Shown here in pieces: positions 17,708 to 26,576 of a stretch of DNA of 64,000 bases. Below the pieces are notes generated by a model. It saw nothing but the letters and a program-made list of their open reading frames with translations. It did not search any database and was not told the DNA's origin. Within the stretch, counting starts at the first letter, position 1. Each line of letters opens with the position of its first letter. Source of the DNA: JBMNCQ01 sp049366715 (GTDB lineage Bacteria; Bacillota; Peptococcia; Peptococcales; BICA1-8); contig JBMNCQ010000054.1 in NCBI GenBank assembly GCA_049366715.1, positions 186,001-250,000 on the forward strand. Direction: 5' to 3'. Both the position numbers and the translations under genes were made by a program.

Positions 17708-17890
17708 AGACCCTAGCGGTTGAGACGCCTGCCTATCCGCTCCTTGAGGCCGGTCTTTGAGCAGCGGTCTGCGGGACGGGATAAGAGCCGATCTTCGCAG
17801 AAGGCTTTTTATAGCTTGGCATGCAGAGGATTAAGGGCATAATTTTGACTTGGAAGTATTACATAGAGGAATAATGTGAAATTTTTGAAC
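17708..17890. other. GC-rich spacer after the activator gene, unexplained structure
   Basis: This part of the 383-bp spacer is clearly more GC-rich than its neighbours. It contains several small inverted pairs (AAGACC/GGTCTT, CCGC/GCGG) and a hairpin AGCC-GAT-CTTC-GCA-GAAG-GCT ending in TTTTT near 17787-17810. It could hold activator sites or a small RNA; no open frame is convincing. Confidence 0.3.
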
Positions 17891-17938
17891 AGTGCTCAAA
17901 GATTTAGCAATTTACTGCTGAATTTTTGAGCACTTTTT
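17891..17938 (+). terminator. Strong rho-independent terminator
   Basis: AGTGCTCAAAGATTTAGCA pairs with TGCTGAATTTTTGAGCACT over 19 positions (two G-U pairs) around ATTTAC, followed by T5. It separates the activator gene from the dehydrogenase operon. Confidence 0.9.
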
Positions 17939-17994
17939 ATTAGCGGTTTAAAGATCTTCCACGTTAAGGTAGGCCACTAAAGAAGGCTTGGATC

Positions 17995-18010
17995 CGGCAT
18001 AGTTTTTGCA
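17995..18010 (+). promoter_or_regulatory. Sigma-54 (-24/-12) promoter of the aco operon
   Basis: CGGCATA-GTTT-TTGCA fits the consensus TGGCAC-N5-TTGCA with GG and GC 12 bp apart. It lies 81 bp before the acoA start, directly downstream of the gene for a sigma-54 activator. Confidence 0.85.
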
Positions 18011-18090
18011 ATATAGATGATAGAATGCTGATTCAGGAGGTGGTAATTGATGCTGCTTTTAAGCGGGGAAGAGAAAGGGGAGATTAAAAA

Positions 18091-19056
18091 ATGTCCGACT
18101 ATGGCAAAGAACTATTGAGTGAATTTTACCAGACAATGCTGAAAATCCGTTTCTTTGAAGAGCAAATAGAAAAATTTTTCCTGGCTGGGAAAATACCGGG
18201 CTTTGTACATTTGTATATTGGGGAAGAGGCTGTCGCGACAGGTATATGTGCCAACTTAACGGATAAGGATTATATTCAGAGCACGCATCGCGGACATGGT
18301 CATACCATTGCCAAAAAAGCGGACATCAATAAAATGATGGCGGAGATTTTCGGTAAGAAAACAGGCCACTGTAAAGGAAAAGGAGGTTCGATGCATATTG
18401 CCGATTTCAGTGTCGGAATGTTAGGAGCCAATGGTGTGGTAGGCGGAGGATTTACCCTGGCTACCGGTGCCGCCTTGGCCTCGAAAATGCAGAAAAGAAA
18501 TGCTGTTGTCGTTGTATTTTTCGGAGACGGGGCCTCAAATAGAGGAACTTTCCATGAGGCTGCAAATATGGCTGCGGCCTGGAAACTGCCGATAATATTT
18601 GTGTGCGAGAATAATGAATGGGCTTCCACTACTCCTTACCGGACGACAACCTCTGTAACGGATATAGCCGACCGGGCCGTGGGCTATGGTATGCCCGGGG
18701 TTATCATTGACGGAAATGACGTATTTAGGGTATATGATGCCGCCGGAGAAGCGGTGGAAAGGGCCAGACAGGGTGGCGGACCTACTCTTATTGAAGCCAA
18801 GACGTACCGGATTAAAGGGCATTTTGTGGGAGATCCGGAGCTGTACCGGACAAAAGAAGAGGTCCGGGAGCGTTTGGAATCTAATGATCCGATCAAAAAT
18901 TTTGAAACAGAGGTTCTTTGCCAATCATTATTAACAAAAAAAGAGCTGGACGATCTGCGGGCAGAGGTCAGTGAAATAATTAAAAATGCCGTAGAGTTCG
19001 CCGAAAAAAGTCCTTTTCCCGAACCGGAAGAACTTTTTAATGATTTATATGCTTAA
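18091..19056 (+). CDS. acoA: Acetoin dehydrogenase E1 alpha subunit (TPP-dependent)
   Basis: 321 residues, the short E1 alpha type. The thiamine diphosphate motif starts GDGASNRGTFHEAANMAAAW and ends in NN; HRGHGHTIAK and the glycine-rich GKGGSMHIAD segment match the E1 alpha active-site loops. With the beta subunit it decarboxylates or cleaves the substrate and passes the acyl group to the lipoyl E2. Acetoin is favoured over pyruvate because of the AcoR-type regulator and sigma-54 promoter, but branched-chain or other 2-oxo acid use cannot be excluded. It is the first gene of the operon, 12 bp before acoB. Confidence 0.85.
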   Translation: MSDYGKELLSEFYQTMLKIRFFEEQIEKFFLAGKIPGFVHLYIGEEAVATGICANLTDKDYIQSTHRGHGHTIAKKADINKMMAEIFGKKTGHCKGKGGSMHIADFSVGMLGANGVVGGGFTLATGAALASKMQKRNAVVVVFFGDGASNRGTFHEAANMAAAWKLPIIFVCENNEWASTTPYRTTTSVTDIADRAVGYGMPGVIIDGNDVFRVYDAAGEAVERARQGGGPTLIEAKTYRIKGHFVGDPELYRTKEEVRERLESNDPIKNFETEVLCQSLLTKKELDDLRAEVSEIIKNAVEFAEKSPFPEPEELFNDLYA

Positions 19057-19068
19057 GGAGGTGGAATA

Positions 19069-20040
19069 ATGAGAGAAATTACTTTTTCCCAGGCTACATT
19101 AGAAGCAATGGATGAAGAAATGAGCCGGGATGAAAATGTCTTTGTAATGGGTGAGGATATTGCCCGGCAAGGCGGTATATTTGGTCAGTTTAAAGGGCTT
19201 CCGCAAAAATTTGGTGTTGAAAGAGTAAAAGATACACCTATTTCGGAAACAGCCATTATCGGCGCGGCAATAGGTGCTGCCCTGGCGGGAATGCGTCCTG
19301 TGGCCGATATGCATTTTGCTGATTTTATGGGTGTCTGTATGGATGAAATATTTAATCAAATGGCAAAAATAAGATACATGTTCGGGGGGCAGACCAAGGT
19401 ACCTGTTGTCGTTAGAGCCCCTGACGGCATTGTCAATCAAGCAGCTGCCCAGCATTCCCAGAGTATAGAAGCCTGGTTTTTACATATTCCCGGCTTAAAG
19501 GTTGTTGCACCCTCTAATCCGGCCGATGCCAAAGGTCTTTTAAAAGCGGCCATTAGAGATGATAATCCTGTGATATATTTTGAAAACAAGGTTTTATTTA
19601 AACAAAAAGGTCCTGTGCCTGCAGAAGAACACATAGTGCCCATTGGCAAAGCTAATGTCGTTAAAGAAGGTAAAGATGTAACAGTAATATCTTATTCCAT
19701 AATGCTGCAAAAAGCTTTGGAAGCGGCTGAGATTCTGGAGAAAGAAGGAATCTCAGCCGAAGTAATTGATTTGCGAACAATTTCTCCCTTTGATAAAGAA
19801 AGCATTTTGGCATCGGTAGCAAAGACTAAAAGGCTGGCAGTTGCCCATGAAGCGGTTAAAACCGGGGGAGTTGGCGCAGAAATAGCAGCTTTAGTTGCCG
19901 AAGAAGGATTGGATTATCTGGATGCTCCAATTCTAAGATTCGGAGCACCTTATACCCCTGTCCCTTTTAGCCCGCCTCTGGAAAAAGCTTATCTTGTTAC
20001 GCCCCGGAATATTGCAGAGGGTATAAAGGGAATGTTTTAG
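19069..20040 (+). CDS. acoB: Acetoin dehydrogenase E1 beta subunit
   Basis: 323 residues of the transketolase-like E1 beta family. MREITFSQATLEAMDEEM opens the protein; the pyrimidine-binding domain (residues 1-175) has GEDIARQGGIFG and DTPISETAIIGAAIGAA, and the C-terminal transketolase domain has RTISPFDKESI and HEAVKTGGVGAEIAALVAEE. It forms the alpha2beta2 E1 with the preceding gene. AAGGAGGTGGA precedes the ATG. Confidence 0.88.
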   Translation: MREITFSQATLEAMDEEMSRDENVFVMGEDIARQGGIFGQFKGLPQKFGVERVKDTPISETAIIGAAIGAALAGMRPVADMHFADFMGVCMDEIFNQMAKIRYMFGGQTKVPVVVRAPDGIVNQAAAQHSQSIEAWFLHIPGLKVVAPSNPADAKGLLKAAIRDDNPVIYFENKVLFKQKGPVPAEEHIVPIGKANVVKEGKDVTVISYSIMLQKALEAAEILEKEGISAEVIDLRTISPFDKESILASVAKTKRLAVAHEAVKTGGVGAEIAALVAEEGLDYLDAPILRFGAPYTPVPFSPPLEKAYLVTPRNIAEGIKGMF

Positions 20041-20053
20041 GTGGTTGAGTAGT

Positions 20054-20530
20054 ATGGCTGATTTTATCAGTTCGAAAGTTTCTCAGCAAGGCAGAGCCGT
20101 CGTAGCCAGGCTGCCGCCGGGTGTAGATCTGTTGGAGGGTTTAATAGATGTCTGCAATGAAAATAAGCTAACCTGCGGAGCTGTTATAGCTTTAATCGGT
20201 AGTTTAAAAGAGGCCGGATTCATTTTTGCCGTTCCTTCCGGAAAGAATGAAACCAATATTACCTATAGCGAACCTGTTATTGTTCCAGGTCCTCTGGAAT
20301 TTTTAAGCGGCCAGGGTCTGATAGGATTAAGGGAAAATGGGGAGATAACCGTTCATCTGCACGGCTTAATAAGTGATCCCTATAAGAATATTTACGGGGG
20401 GCATTTTCTTCCGGGCAGAAACCCTGTACTAGTTACCATAGAAGTGCTGATCAAAGAATTTAGTGATGTAGTAATCAGCAGAGTATTTGATGAAGAAACG
20501 CAATTTAATTTATTTAAAATATTAAAATAA
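20054..20530 (+). CDS. PPC/DUF296-domain protein
   Basis: 158 residues from the ATG at 20054, with AGGTGG at 20039-20044; a TTG at 20045 lies too close to that site. It matches the plant-and-prokaryote-conserved (PPC, DUF296) domain, with the middle motif VHLHGLISD and a following GGHFLPG. The domain forms trimers in solved members and often has a metal-like histidine pocket; its biochemical role in bacteria is not established. Inside the dehydrogenase operon it might bind a pathway intermediate or act as a small regulator. That is inference from position only. Confidence 0.75.
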   Translation: MADFISSKVSQQGRAVVARLPPGVDLLEGLIDVCNENKLTCGAVIALIGSLKEAGFIFAVPSGKNETNITYSEPVIVPGPLEFLSGQGLIGLRENGEITVHLHGLISDPYKNIYGGHFLPGRNPVLVTIEVLIKEFSDVVISRVFDEETQFNLFKILK

Positions 20531-20614
20531 GTAATGATTAATGATATCTTAATTTTAAGAAAGTTAAGATAATTTTCTGGCAAAAGCCAGATAAATAAAA
20601 GGGGGAGATTAAAT

Positions 20615-21649
20615 ATGTTTAGGAAAAGTCTGGTTTTATTATTGATTACGGTTTTGATTATGAGTATGGTCGCTGGCTGTGGCAGTGGTAAACAAGAGGA
20701 ACAGCCTCAAGAGAGTGAGGTGAAAAACGAAAATGTCAAGCCGGTAACCTTAAAAATGAGTGTTACAACTGCCGATGGTTCCTCCTGGACAAAAGGAGCT
20801 TATGAATTTGCGAAATTAGTGGAAGAGAAAACAGCGGGAAAAGTAATTGTAAAGGTGTACCCTAATGAACAGCTTTCCGGCGGTAATCAGGGCAAAGGTA
20901 TTGAAATGCTGATGAGCGGAGCAACAGACTTAAGCTTTCACAGTAATATTATTTATTCCATTATGGATGAGAGGTTTGGTGTAATCAGTCTACCCTGGCT
21001 GTTACCAAATTATGAGCTTGCCGATGCCAAAGTTCAGGGGGCAGGCGGTGAAAAAGTTGCCGAATTATTATTGGAAAAAAATGTGGTAGCGCTGGGATTT
21101 GGGGAGAACGGGTTCAGGCAAATTACAAATAATGTCAACCCTATTGCTGCCCCCGACGATATTCAAAGTTTAAAAATAAGAATACCGGGGATCAAAATGT
21201 ATATTTCCTTATTTAAAGCTTTAGGTGCGGACCCTACAGCCATGAATTTCGCTGAAGTATTCACCTCTCTCCAGCAAGGCGCAATTGATGGACAAGAGAA
21301 TCCCTTAGATGTAATCTATTCGTCCAAGCTTTATGAGGTACAAAAGTAGATTTCTTTATGGAATTACTCTTATGATGCCATAATTCTGGGCATGAACAAA
21401 GATAAGTTTGACAGCTTTGCTGCAGATATCCAAAAAGCATTAAGGGAAGCAGCGCAAGAAGCCTGTATCTATCAACGGAAAATCAACAGGGAGAACGGTG
21501 AGGAACAGCTGAAATTTTTCAAGGAAAAGGGCATGACTGTGACCGAACTGACAGAGGAGCAGGTTAAGGCCTTCCAGGAAAAAGTACGGCCTGTTTATGA
21601 TGAGTATGAACCTATTGTGGGTAAAGAATTGCTGGATTTATTCAAATAA
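20615..21649 (+). pseudogene. TRAP transporter substrate-binding protein DctP, interrupted by an in-frame TAG
   Basis: Together the two parts form one DctP-family protein of 344 codons. A lipoprotein signal peptide (cysteine in SMVAGCGSG, residue about 22) is followed by the fold with GADPTAMNFAEVFTSLQQGAIDGQENP. The frame is broken at 21347-21349 by TAG after YEVQK and continues in the same frame as ISLWNYSYDAIILGMNKDKF to the natural stop. Homologues have an aromatic residue at the stop position, so TAC or TAT to TAG is the likely change. Unless the stop is read through, the last third is lost and the importer lacks a functional binding protein. It lies in the dehydrogenase operon, so the substrate may be acetoin or a related organic acid. 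Confidence 0.85.
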
Positions 21650-21657
21650 GTATAATG

Positions 21658-21692
21658 GCGAGCCTTGAAGAAGTAGGTACTTCAAGGCTTGC
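21658..21692 (+). terminator. Intra-operon hairpin between dctP and dctQ
   Basis: GCGAGCCTTGAAG pairs with CTTCAAGGCTTGC (13 bp, one G-U pair) around a 9-base loop, without a T-tract. Such hairpins often lower expression of permease genes relative to the binding protein by stabilising the upstream message. Confidence 0.65.
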
Positions 21693-21731
21693 ATCCTTAC
21701 TAAACATAATTCATCAACAGGAGGTGGAAGT

Positions 21732-22205
21732 GTGTTTAAACAGCTAGTGAATAATATTGAGGAATATATTATTGGAGTGAGCCTGTTGGTTATGGCAATT
21801 ATCAATTTTGCCAATGTTTTGTCCAGATACCTCCTTCATGCTTCTTGGGCTTTTACAGAAGAAATTACCACCAATCTTTTTGTGCTGGCCAGCTTGCTGG
21901 GAGCAGCAGTGGCAGCGAAAAGGGGAAGTCATTTAGGACTTAGTATACTGACGGATTTTTTGCCCCCGCGTTTTCAGAAGTACGTTACGTTATTTAGTGT
22001 AGTTTGTGCAGTGATTCTTTTTTCCGTGCTTTTTAAATACGGGATAAATATGGTTCAGTCTCAGATTAAGTATGGTCAGACTTCGCCGGCACTAGGATGG
22101 CCGGAATGGATTTTTGGCCTGGCTATTCCTGTGGGGGCATTTTCTTTGATCATTAGATTTATGCAGCTGGGCATAACGGAATTTATCAAAAAGGAGGGAA
22201 AGTAA
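21732..22205 (+). CDS. TRAP transporter small permease DctQ
   Basis: 157 residues with four predicted membrane helices, and the family pattern ANVLSRYLLHASWAFTEEITTNLFV. The GTG at 21732 follows AGGAGGTGG. DctQ forms the membrane complex with DctM, which starts immediately after the stop. This subunit is intact while its two partners are broken. Confidence 0.88.
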   Translation: MFKQLVNNIEEYIIGVSLLVMAIINFANVLSRYLLHASWAFTEEITTNLFVLASLLGAAVAAKRGSHLGLSILTDFLPPRFQKYVTLFSVVCAVILFSVLFKYGINMVQSQIKYGQTSPALGWPEWIFGLAIPVGAFSLIIRFMQLGITEFIKKEGK

Positions 22206-23488
22206 TTGTCGGTATCAGTTCTTTTATTTTTAGTATTTTTTGTGCTGTTATTGCTCAATGTTCCTATTGCCGTTGCCCTGGGCCTTTCCAGTATCGCTGC
22301 CTTGCTGGCTACGGGTACGACTCTGGATATGTTTCCCATGATTATTTTTGCGGCAACGGGCAAATTTACCCTGCTGGCAATTCCTTTCTTTATTCTGGCC
22401 GGGATTATCATGGAAAAATCAGGTATCTCGGAAAGACTTATTAAATTTGCTAATAAAGCGGTAGGTCACCTGACGGCCGGTTTAGCTATTGTTGCTGTAG
22501 CTACTTCGTGCTTTTTTGCAGCGATATCCGGTTCAGGACCTGCTACGGTAGCAGCATTAGGTGTGATCTTAATTCCCGCTATGGTCGATTCCGGTTATGG
22601 AAAAGGGATGTCTTCAGCTCTTCTGGCTTCGGCCGGTGCCATTGGGATAATCATACCGCCCAGTATAGCTTTTGTAGTCTATGGTGTAGTTGCTGAGGTT
22701 TCCATCGGCCGGATGTTTATTGCCGGAATTATACCCGGGCTTTTAGTAGGATTGGCCCTGATTATTGCTTCCTTGCTCATTTCCAAAAAAAAGCTTACAG
22801 GATGGAAGAAAAGGCGTCTTTTAAAGAAGTAATGGCTGCTTTTAAAGATGCACTCTGGGGGTTATTGACACCGGTAATAATTCTGGGAGGCATTTACGGC
22901 GGAATATTTACCCCTACTGAGGCAGCAGGTGTGGCTGTTATGTACGGATTGTTTGTGGGGATTTTTATCTATAAAAAAATAAAAAGAAAAGAGTTTATGA
23001 GTATATTGGTTGAGGCAGCGGCCGCCTCTGCGGTAGTTATGCTTATTGTTGCTAATGCCAGTCTTTTTGCTTGGATTATAACTACCGAGGGAATTGCCCA
23101 AGAGGCAGGTAATTTATTGTTAAATATTGCCGGCAATCAATTTGTTCTTTTATTGATCATTAATATCCTGCTTCTCATGGCAGGCTGTTTTATAGATGCG
23201 ATATCTGCTTATATGATTTTAGTTCCGATTCTTTTACCGGTAGTAACTCAGGTTGGCTATGATCCCGTTGCTTTTGGGGTAATGATGACAGTTAACCTGG
23301 CAATCGGTCAAATTACTCCTCCTGTAGGGGTTAATCTGTATGTCGCCTGCGGGATTTCCAAGATTTCTCTTAAGGAAATTTCCCGCAGCCTTACTCCATT
23401 TTTAATTGCCTCATTAATAGCTCTGATGCTTATAACCTATTTCCCCGTTGTATCAACCTGGCTTCCTGATGTAATGGGAGTGAGGTAG
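22206..23488 (+). pseudogene. TRAP transporter large permease DctM, frameshifted at an A8 slippery tract
   Basis: The first part (to 22832 in its own frame) and the second part (frame open to 23488) together give a normal DctM of about 427 residues with multiple helices and the signature PPSIAFVVYGVVAEVSIGRM. The frames join at A8 (22785-22792). In the first frame this reads AAA AAA AAG, so A-AAA-AAG is exactly in phase for -1 ribosomal slippage. After slipping, reading continues as KAYRMEEKASFKEV into the second half. Either one A was lost or the gene uses slippage. The TTG start at 22206 follows the dctQ stop directly. Confidence 0.85.
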
Positions 23489-23532
23489 ACTTAGCAAGAA
23501 AAGAAATCTTAATCTTATAGGAGGTAACTGAG

Positions 23533-24813
23533 ATGGCAGTTTATGTAACAATGCCAAAACTGGGACTTACCATGACTGAAGGTCTTGTGGTTAAATGGCT
23601 GAAGAAAGAGGGAGAGAAGGTAGAAAAAAGTGAAGCGCTCCTGGAAGTAGCTACCGATAAAATAACCAACGAAGTAGAAGCTCCGGCCGGAGGGGTACTA
23701 AAGAAAATTTTGATAGCCGAAGGAGAAACAGCAGGTGTCTCTGCAGAACTAGCCATTATTGGTGAAGCCGGTGAAGATCTCTCAAATTTAAGAAGTACCC
23801 TTGGTATTAAGCAGCAGGAAAAGACAGGTGAGAGAAATATCCAAGCAGAGAGATACATGATAACCGTTAATAGAGGAGGTTTTATTAAAGCTTCTCCCGC
23901 TGCTAAAAAATATGCCCGGGATAAAGGGATTAACCTGTCGGAGATCAAGGGGAGCGGGCCTCAGGGAAGAATTGTGGAAAAGGATGTTATCGGGTATGCT
24001 GCCGGACTTTCTAAGCTTAAAGTATCTCCGGCAGCCCAGCTGCTGGCCCGGGACTTACAGCTGGATTTGAGTGTGATTAAGAAAGAGTCGAGAATAATGA
24101 AGGAAGATGTATTAACGGCAGTAAGAACGATTACTTCAGAAGAAGAGTCGAGAATACCACCCACTAGCATGCGAAGGGTTATTGCAGAAAGGATGTCGGC
24201 CAGCTGGCACACTTCTCCTATGGTAACCTTACATATGGAAACAGATGTTACCGAGTTGAAAATTTTCCGGGGAAAAATGCAGAAAAGCTTGAAAGTTTCC
24301 TATAACGATTTGCTGATAAAGATATGTGCCAAAGTCCTTACCGAATATCCCATGGTTAATGCCGGTTTTGACGGGGAGCACTATATTCTGCATAGTGAAG
24401 TGAATATAGGCTTGGCGATAAGTCTGGAGGGAGGGTTAATCGTTCCCAATGTCAAGAAAGCCCAGGCTAAAACCATTAGGGAGATAGCTGCCGAAACCGG
24501 CGAACTTATCGATAAAGCCAAGAATAACAAACTGTCCGGTGCAGAATTGACCGGTGGTACTTTTACTATTTCCAATTTGGGTATGTTCGGTATTAATGCG
24601 TTCACCCCGATAATCAATCAGCCGGAAGCTGCTATATTAGGCGTAAATGCTATACTGGACCGACCCGTTGTTGTAGATGGTCAGGTAGAAGTCAGGCCGC
24701 TGATGAATCTAAGTTTGACCTTTGATCATAGAATAATAGACGGCGCGGACGGAGCCCGGTTTCTAGCCAGAATCAAGGAATTGGTGGAAAATCCGGCTCT
24801 GCTGCTGTTATAA
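23533..24813 (+). CDS. acoC: Dihydrolipoamide acetyltransferase E2 with two E3-binding-like segments
   Basis: 426 residues. The lipoyl domain (1-78) has the lipoylation lysine in ATDKITNEVEAP. A peripheral-subunit-binding domain is at about 118-155 (ASPAAKKYARDKGINLSEIK, GSGPQGRI), and a second, degenerate one at about 160-200 (VSPAAQLLARDLQLDLSVIK). The catalytic domain (about 210-426) has the active-site motif TFDHRIIDGADGARFL. It forms the core that moves acyl groups from E1 to CoA. It is separated from acoAB by the TRAP genes but has AGGAGGTAA before its ATG. Confidence 0.9.
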   Translation: MAVYVTMPKLGLTMTEGLVVKWLKKEGEKVEKSEALLEVATDKITNEVEAPAGGVLKKILIAEGETAGVSAELAIIGEAGEDLSNLRSTLGIKQQEKTGERNIQAERYMITVNRGGFIKASPAAKKYARDKGINLSEIKGSGPQGRIVEKDVIGYAAGLSKLKVSPAAQLLARDLQLDLSVIKKESRIMKEDVLTAVRTITSEEESRIPPTSMRRVIAERMSASWHTSPMVTLHMETDVTELKIFRGKMQKSLKVSYNDLLIKICAKVLTEYPMVNAGFDGEHYILHSEVNIGLAISLEGGLIVPNVKKAQAKTIREIAAETGELIDKAKNNKLSGAELTGGTFTISNLGMFGINAFTPIINQPEAAILGVNAILDRPVVVDGQVEVRPLMNLSLTFDHRIIDGADGARFLARIKELVENPALLLL

Positions 24814-24827
24814 AAGGAGGTCTGAGC

Positions 24828-26234
24828 GTGAATAAGAGGCCCGGAATAGTAATAATCGGCGGTGGGCCGGGAGGATATGTAGCGGCCATCAGGGCGGCCC
24901 AGCTGGGAGGAAAAGTAACTTTGGTTGAAAAGGGAAAATTAGGAGGTACCTGCCTGAATATCGGGTGTATCCCCACTAAAGTCTTGCTTCATACGGCGGA
25001 AATATATGAGAGTTTGCAAAAACCCGGGGATGTAGGACTTAAAATAGCAGAAGCCGGGGTAGACTGGGATAAATTGTTGGAGAAAAAAGAAAAAGTAGTC
25101 ACGAGGTTAGTAAATGGAGTTACCAGTCTTTTGAAGGCCAATGAGGTTAAGGTGGTTCAGGGGACAGCGGCCTTTGTCGACACGCACGCCATAAAAGTAA
25201 GCCTGACTTCAGGAGGCAGCGAGACAATCACCGGGGATTTTTTTATTATTGCTACCGGGTCCGAGCCTTTTCTGCCATCGATCCCCGGAATTGAATTACC
25301 GGATGTAATAACCAGTACGGAGGCCTTAAGCCTGGCTGAAATACCGGAAAGCCTGCTGATTATCGGCGGTGGCGTAATCGGAGTGGAATTTGCATCTTTT
25401 TATGCTTCTTTTGGCTGCCGGGTTACCATAATCGAAATGATGCCCCAAATATTATCCAACATGGATGAGGAACTCGTTGGTGTTTTAAAGAAAATATTGC
25501 TGGAAAAAGGTATTAGAATCATAAACAATGTCAGGGTTAGTGAGATAACCGGCGGCGAAAAGTCCTTAATTATTAAAGCGACGGGACAGGATGGACAGCT
25601 TGAATTTCAAGGGGAAAAGGTACTGGTCTCCGTAGGCAGGAAAGTAAATATCCGGGACCTGGGCCTGGAGAAAATCGGGCTCAAATTAGACCAGGATAAA
25701 ATTGTGGTCAATCATAAACTGCAAACCGGTATAGCCCACATTTATGCTATCGGTGACTGTACAGGCATCAATATGCTGGCCCATGTTGCTTCTCATCAAG
25801 GGATGGTAGCAGCAGAAAATATCGGGGGAGGAGATGTAACGATTGATTATAAAACAGTTCCGTCTTGTATTTACACCCGGCCGGAAATGGCCGGAGTAGG
25901 TTTGACGGAGCGACAGGCTCTGGAATTAGGGTACCGTCTGAAAATCGGACGTTTTCCGCTGGCCGCTAACGGCAAATCATTGATTATGGATGATACGCAA
26001 GGCCTGGTTAAAATTATTGCCGAGGAGAAGCATGGTGAAATTCTTGGGGTACAGATTCTGGGACCACGGGCCACCGATTTGATTGCGGAAGGAGCCCTGA
26101 CTCTAAGGCTGGAGGCAACTTTAGAAGAAATAATCAGCACGATTCATGCCCACCCTACGGTGGGAGAAGCTTTTTTAGAAGGAGCTCTGGCGGCTGAAGG
26201 CAGGGCTATCCACATTCCCGCTAGACTAAAATAG
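24828..26234 (+). CDS. lpdA: Dihydrolipoamide dehydrogenase E3
   Basis: 468 residues. FAD-binding GGGPGGYVAAIRAAQLG is at the N-terminus, the redox disulfide is in GGTCLNIGCIPTK, the NAD motif is GGGVIGVEFASFYASFG, and the C-terminal active-site His-Glu pair is in HAHPTVGEAFLEGA. It reoxidises dihydrolipoamide on E2 with NAD+. The GTG at 24828 follows AAGGAGGT and lies 14 bp after acoC. It is the last gene of the operon, closed by a perfect 14-bp hairpin. Confidence 0.95.
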   Translation: MNKRPGIVIIGGGPGGYVAAIRAAQLGGKVTLVEKGKLGGTCLNIGCIPTKVLLHTAEIYESLQKPGDVGLKIAEAGVDWDKLLEKKEKVVTRLVNGVTSLLKANEVKVVQGTAAFVDTHAIKVSLTSGGSETITGDFFIIATGSEPFLPSIPGIELPDVITSTEALSLAEIPESLLIIGGGVIGVEFASFYASFGCRVTIIEMMPQILSNMDEELVGVLKKILLEKGIRIINNVRVSEITGGEKSLIIKATGQDGQLEFQGEKVLVSVGRKVNIRDLGLEKIGLKLDQDKIVVNHKLQTGIAHIYAIGDCTGINMLAHVASHQGMVAAENIGGGDVTIDYKTVPSCIYTRPEMAGVGLTERQALELGYRLKIGRFPLAANGKSLIMDDTQGLVKIIAEEKHGEILGVQILGPRATDLIAEGALTLRLEATLEEIISTIHAHPTVGEAFLEGALAAEGRAIHIPARLK

Positions 26235-26238
26235 GCGA

Positions 26239-26279
26239 CAAAGAGCTTAAAGCGATCACTTTAAGCTCTTTGTTATTTA
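26239..26279 (+). terminator. Rho-independent terminator after lpdA
   Basis: CAAAGAGCTTAAAG and CTTTAAGCTCTTTG form a perfect 14-bp stem with loop CGATCA, followed by TTATTTAATTATT. Confidence 0.9.
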
Positions 26280-26325
26280 ATTATTAAGATAATGGTCATA
26301 CAAATAAATATTAATAATAATTCTT

Positions 26326-26561
26326 TTATTTATGGGCAAGGTCCAAGAGTTGCCATATCAGAAGAATAATCTTCCGCGAAGGTACCCCTTCGTTATAGCC
26401 AAAATGGCTACCCCGTACTTTCCAAGTCTCTGGTCGGTAAGTAAAGCTTGCAGATCCATCAGCGGTATTTTGTTCATATTCACCATCAAAATCTATACGT
26501 ATACTATCTTTATATGTTGTTAGATTACAAAAAGATAATTGAGTTCTTCACTTGCCCACAT
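26326..26561 (-). pseudogene. Small protein fragment, one base short
   Basis: On the minus strand AAAGAGGTG precedes ATG (26561), which reads MWASEELNYLF and then runs into a stop. Adding one T to the T5 tract just before it would continue as CNLTTYKDSIRIDFDGEYEQ and on through FTYRPETWKV to a stop at 26326, about 78 residues in all. The sequence is hydrophilic and resembles a secreted-domain tail; no family is recognised. Confidence 0.5.
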
Positions 26562-26576
26562 CACCTCTTTCAATTC

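Noticed and set aside
21347..21349. Pyrrolysine codon
   Set aside because: The downstream element and the family context (methylamine methyltransferases) are missing and an aromatic residue is expected; a point mutation is simpler. It stays only as a check item.
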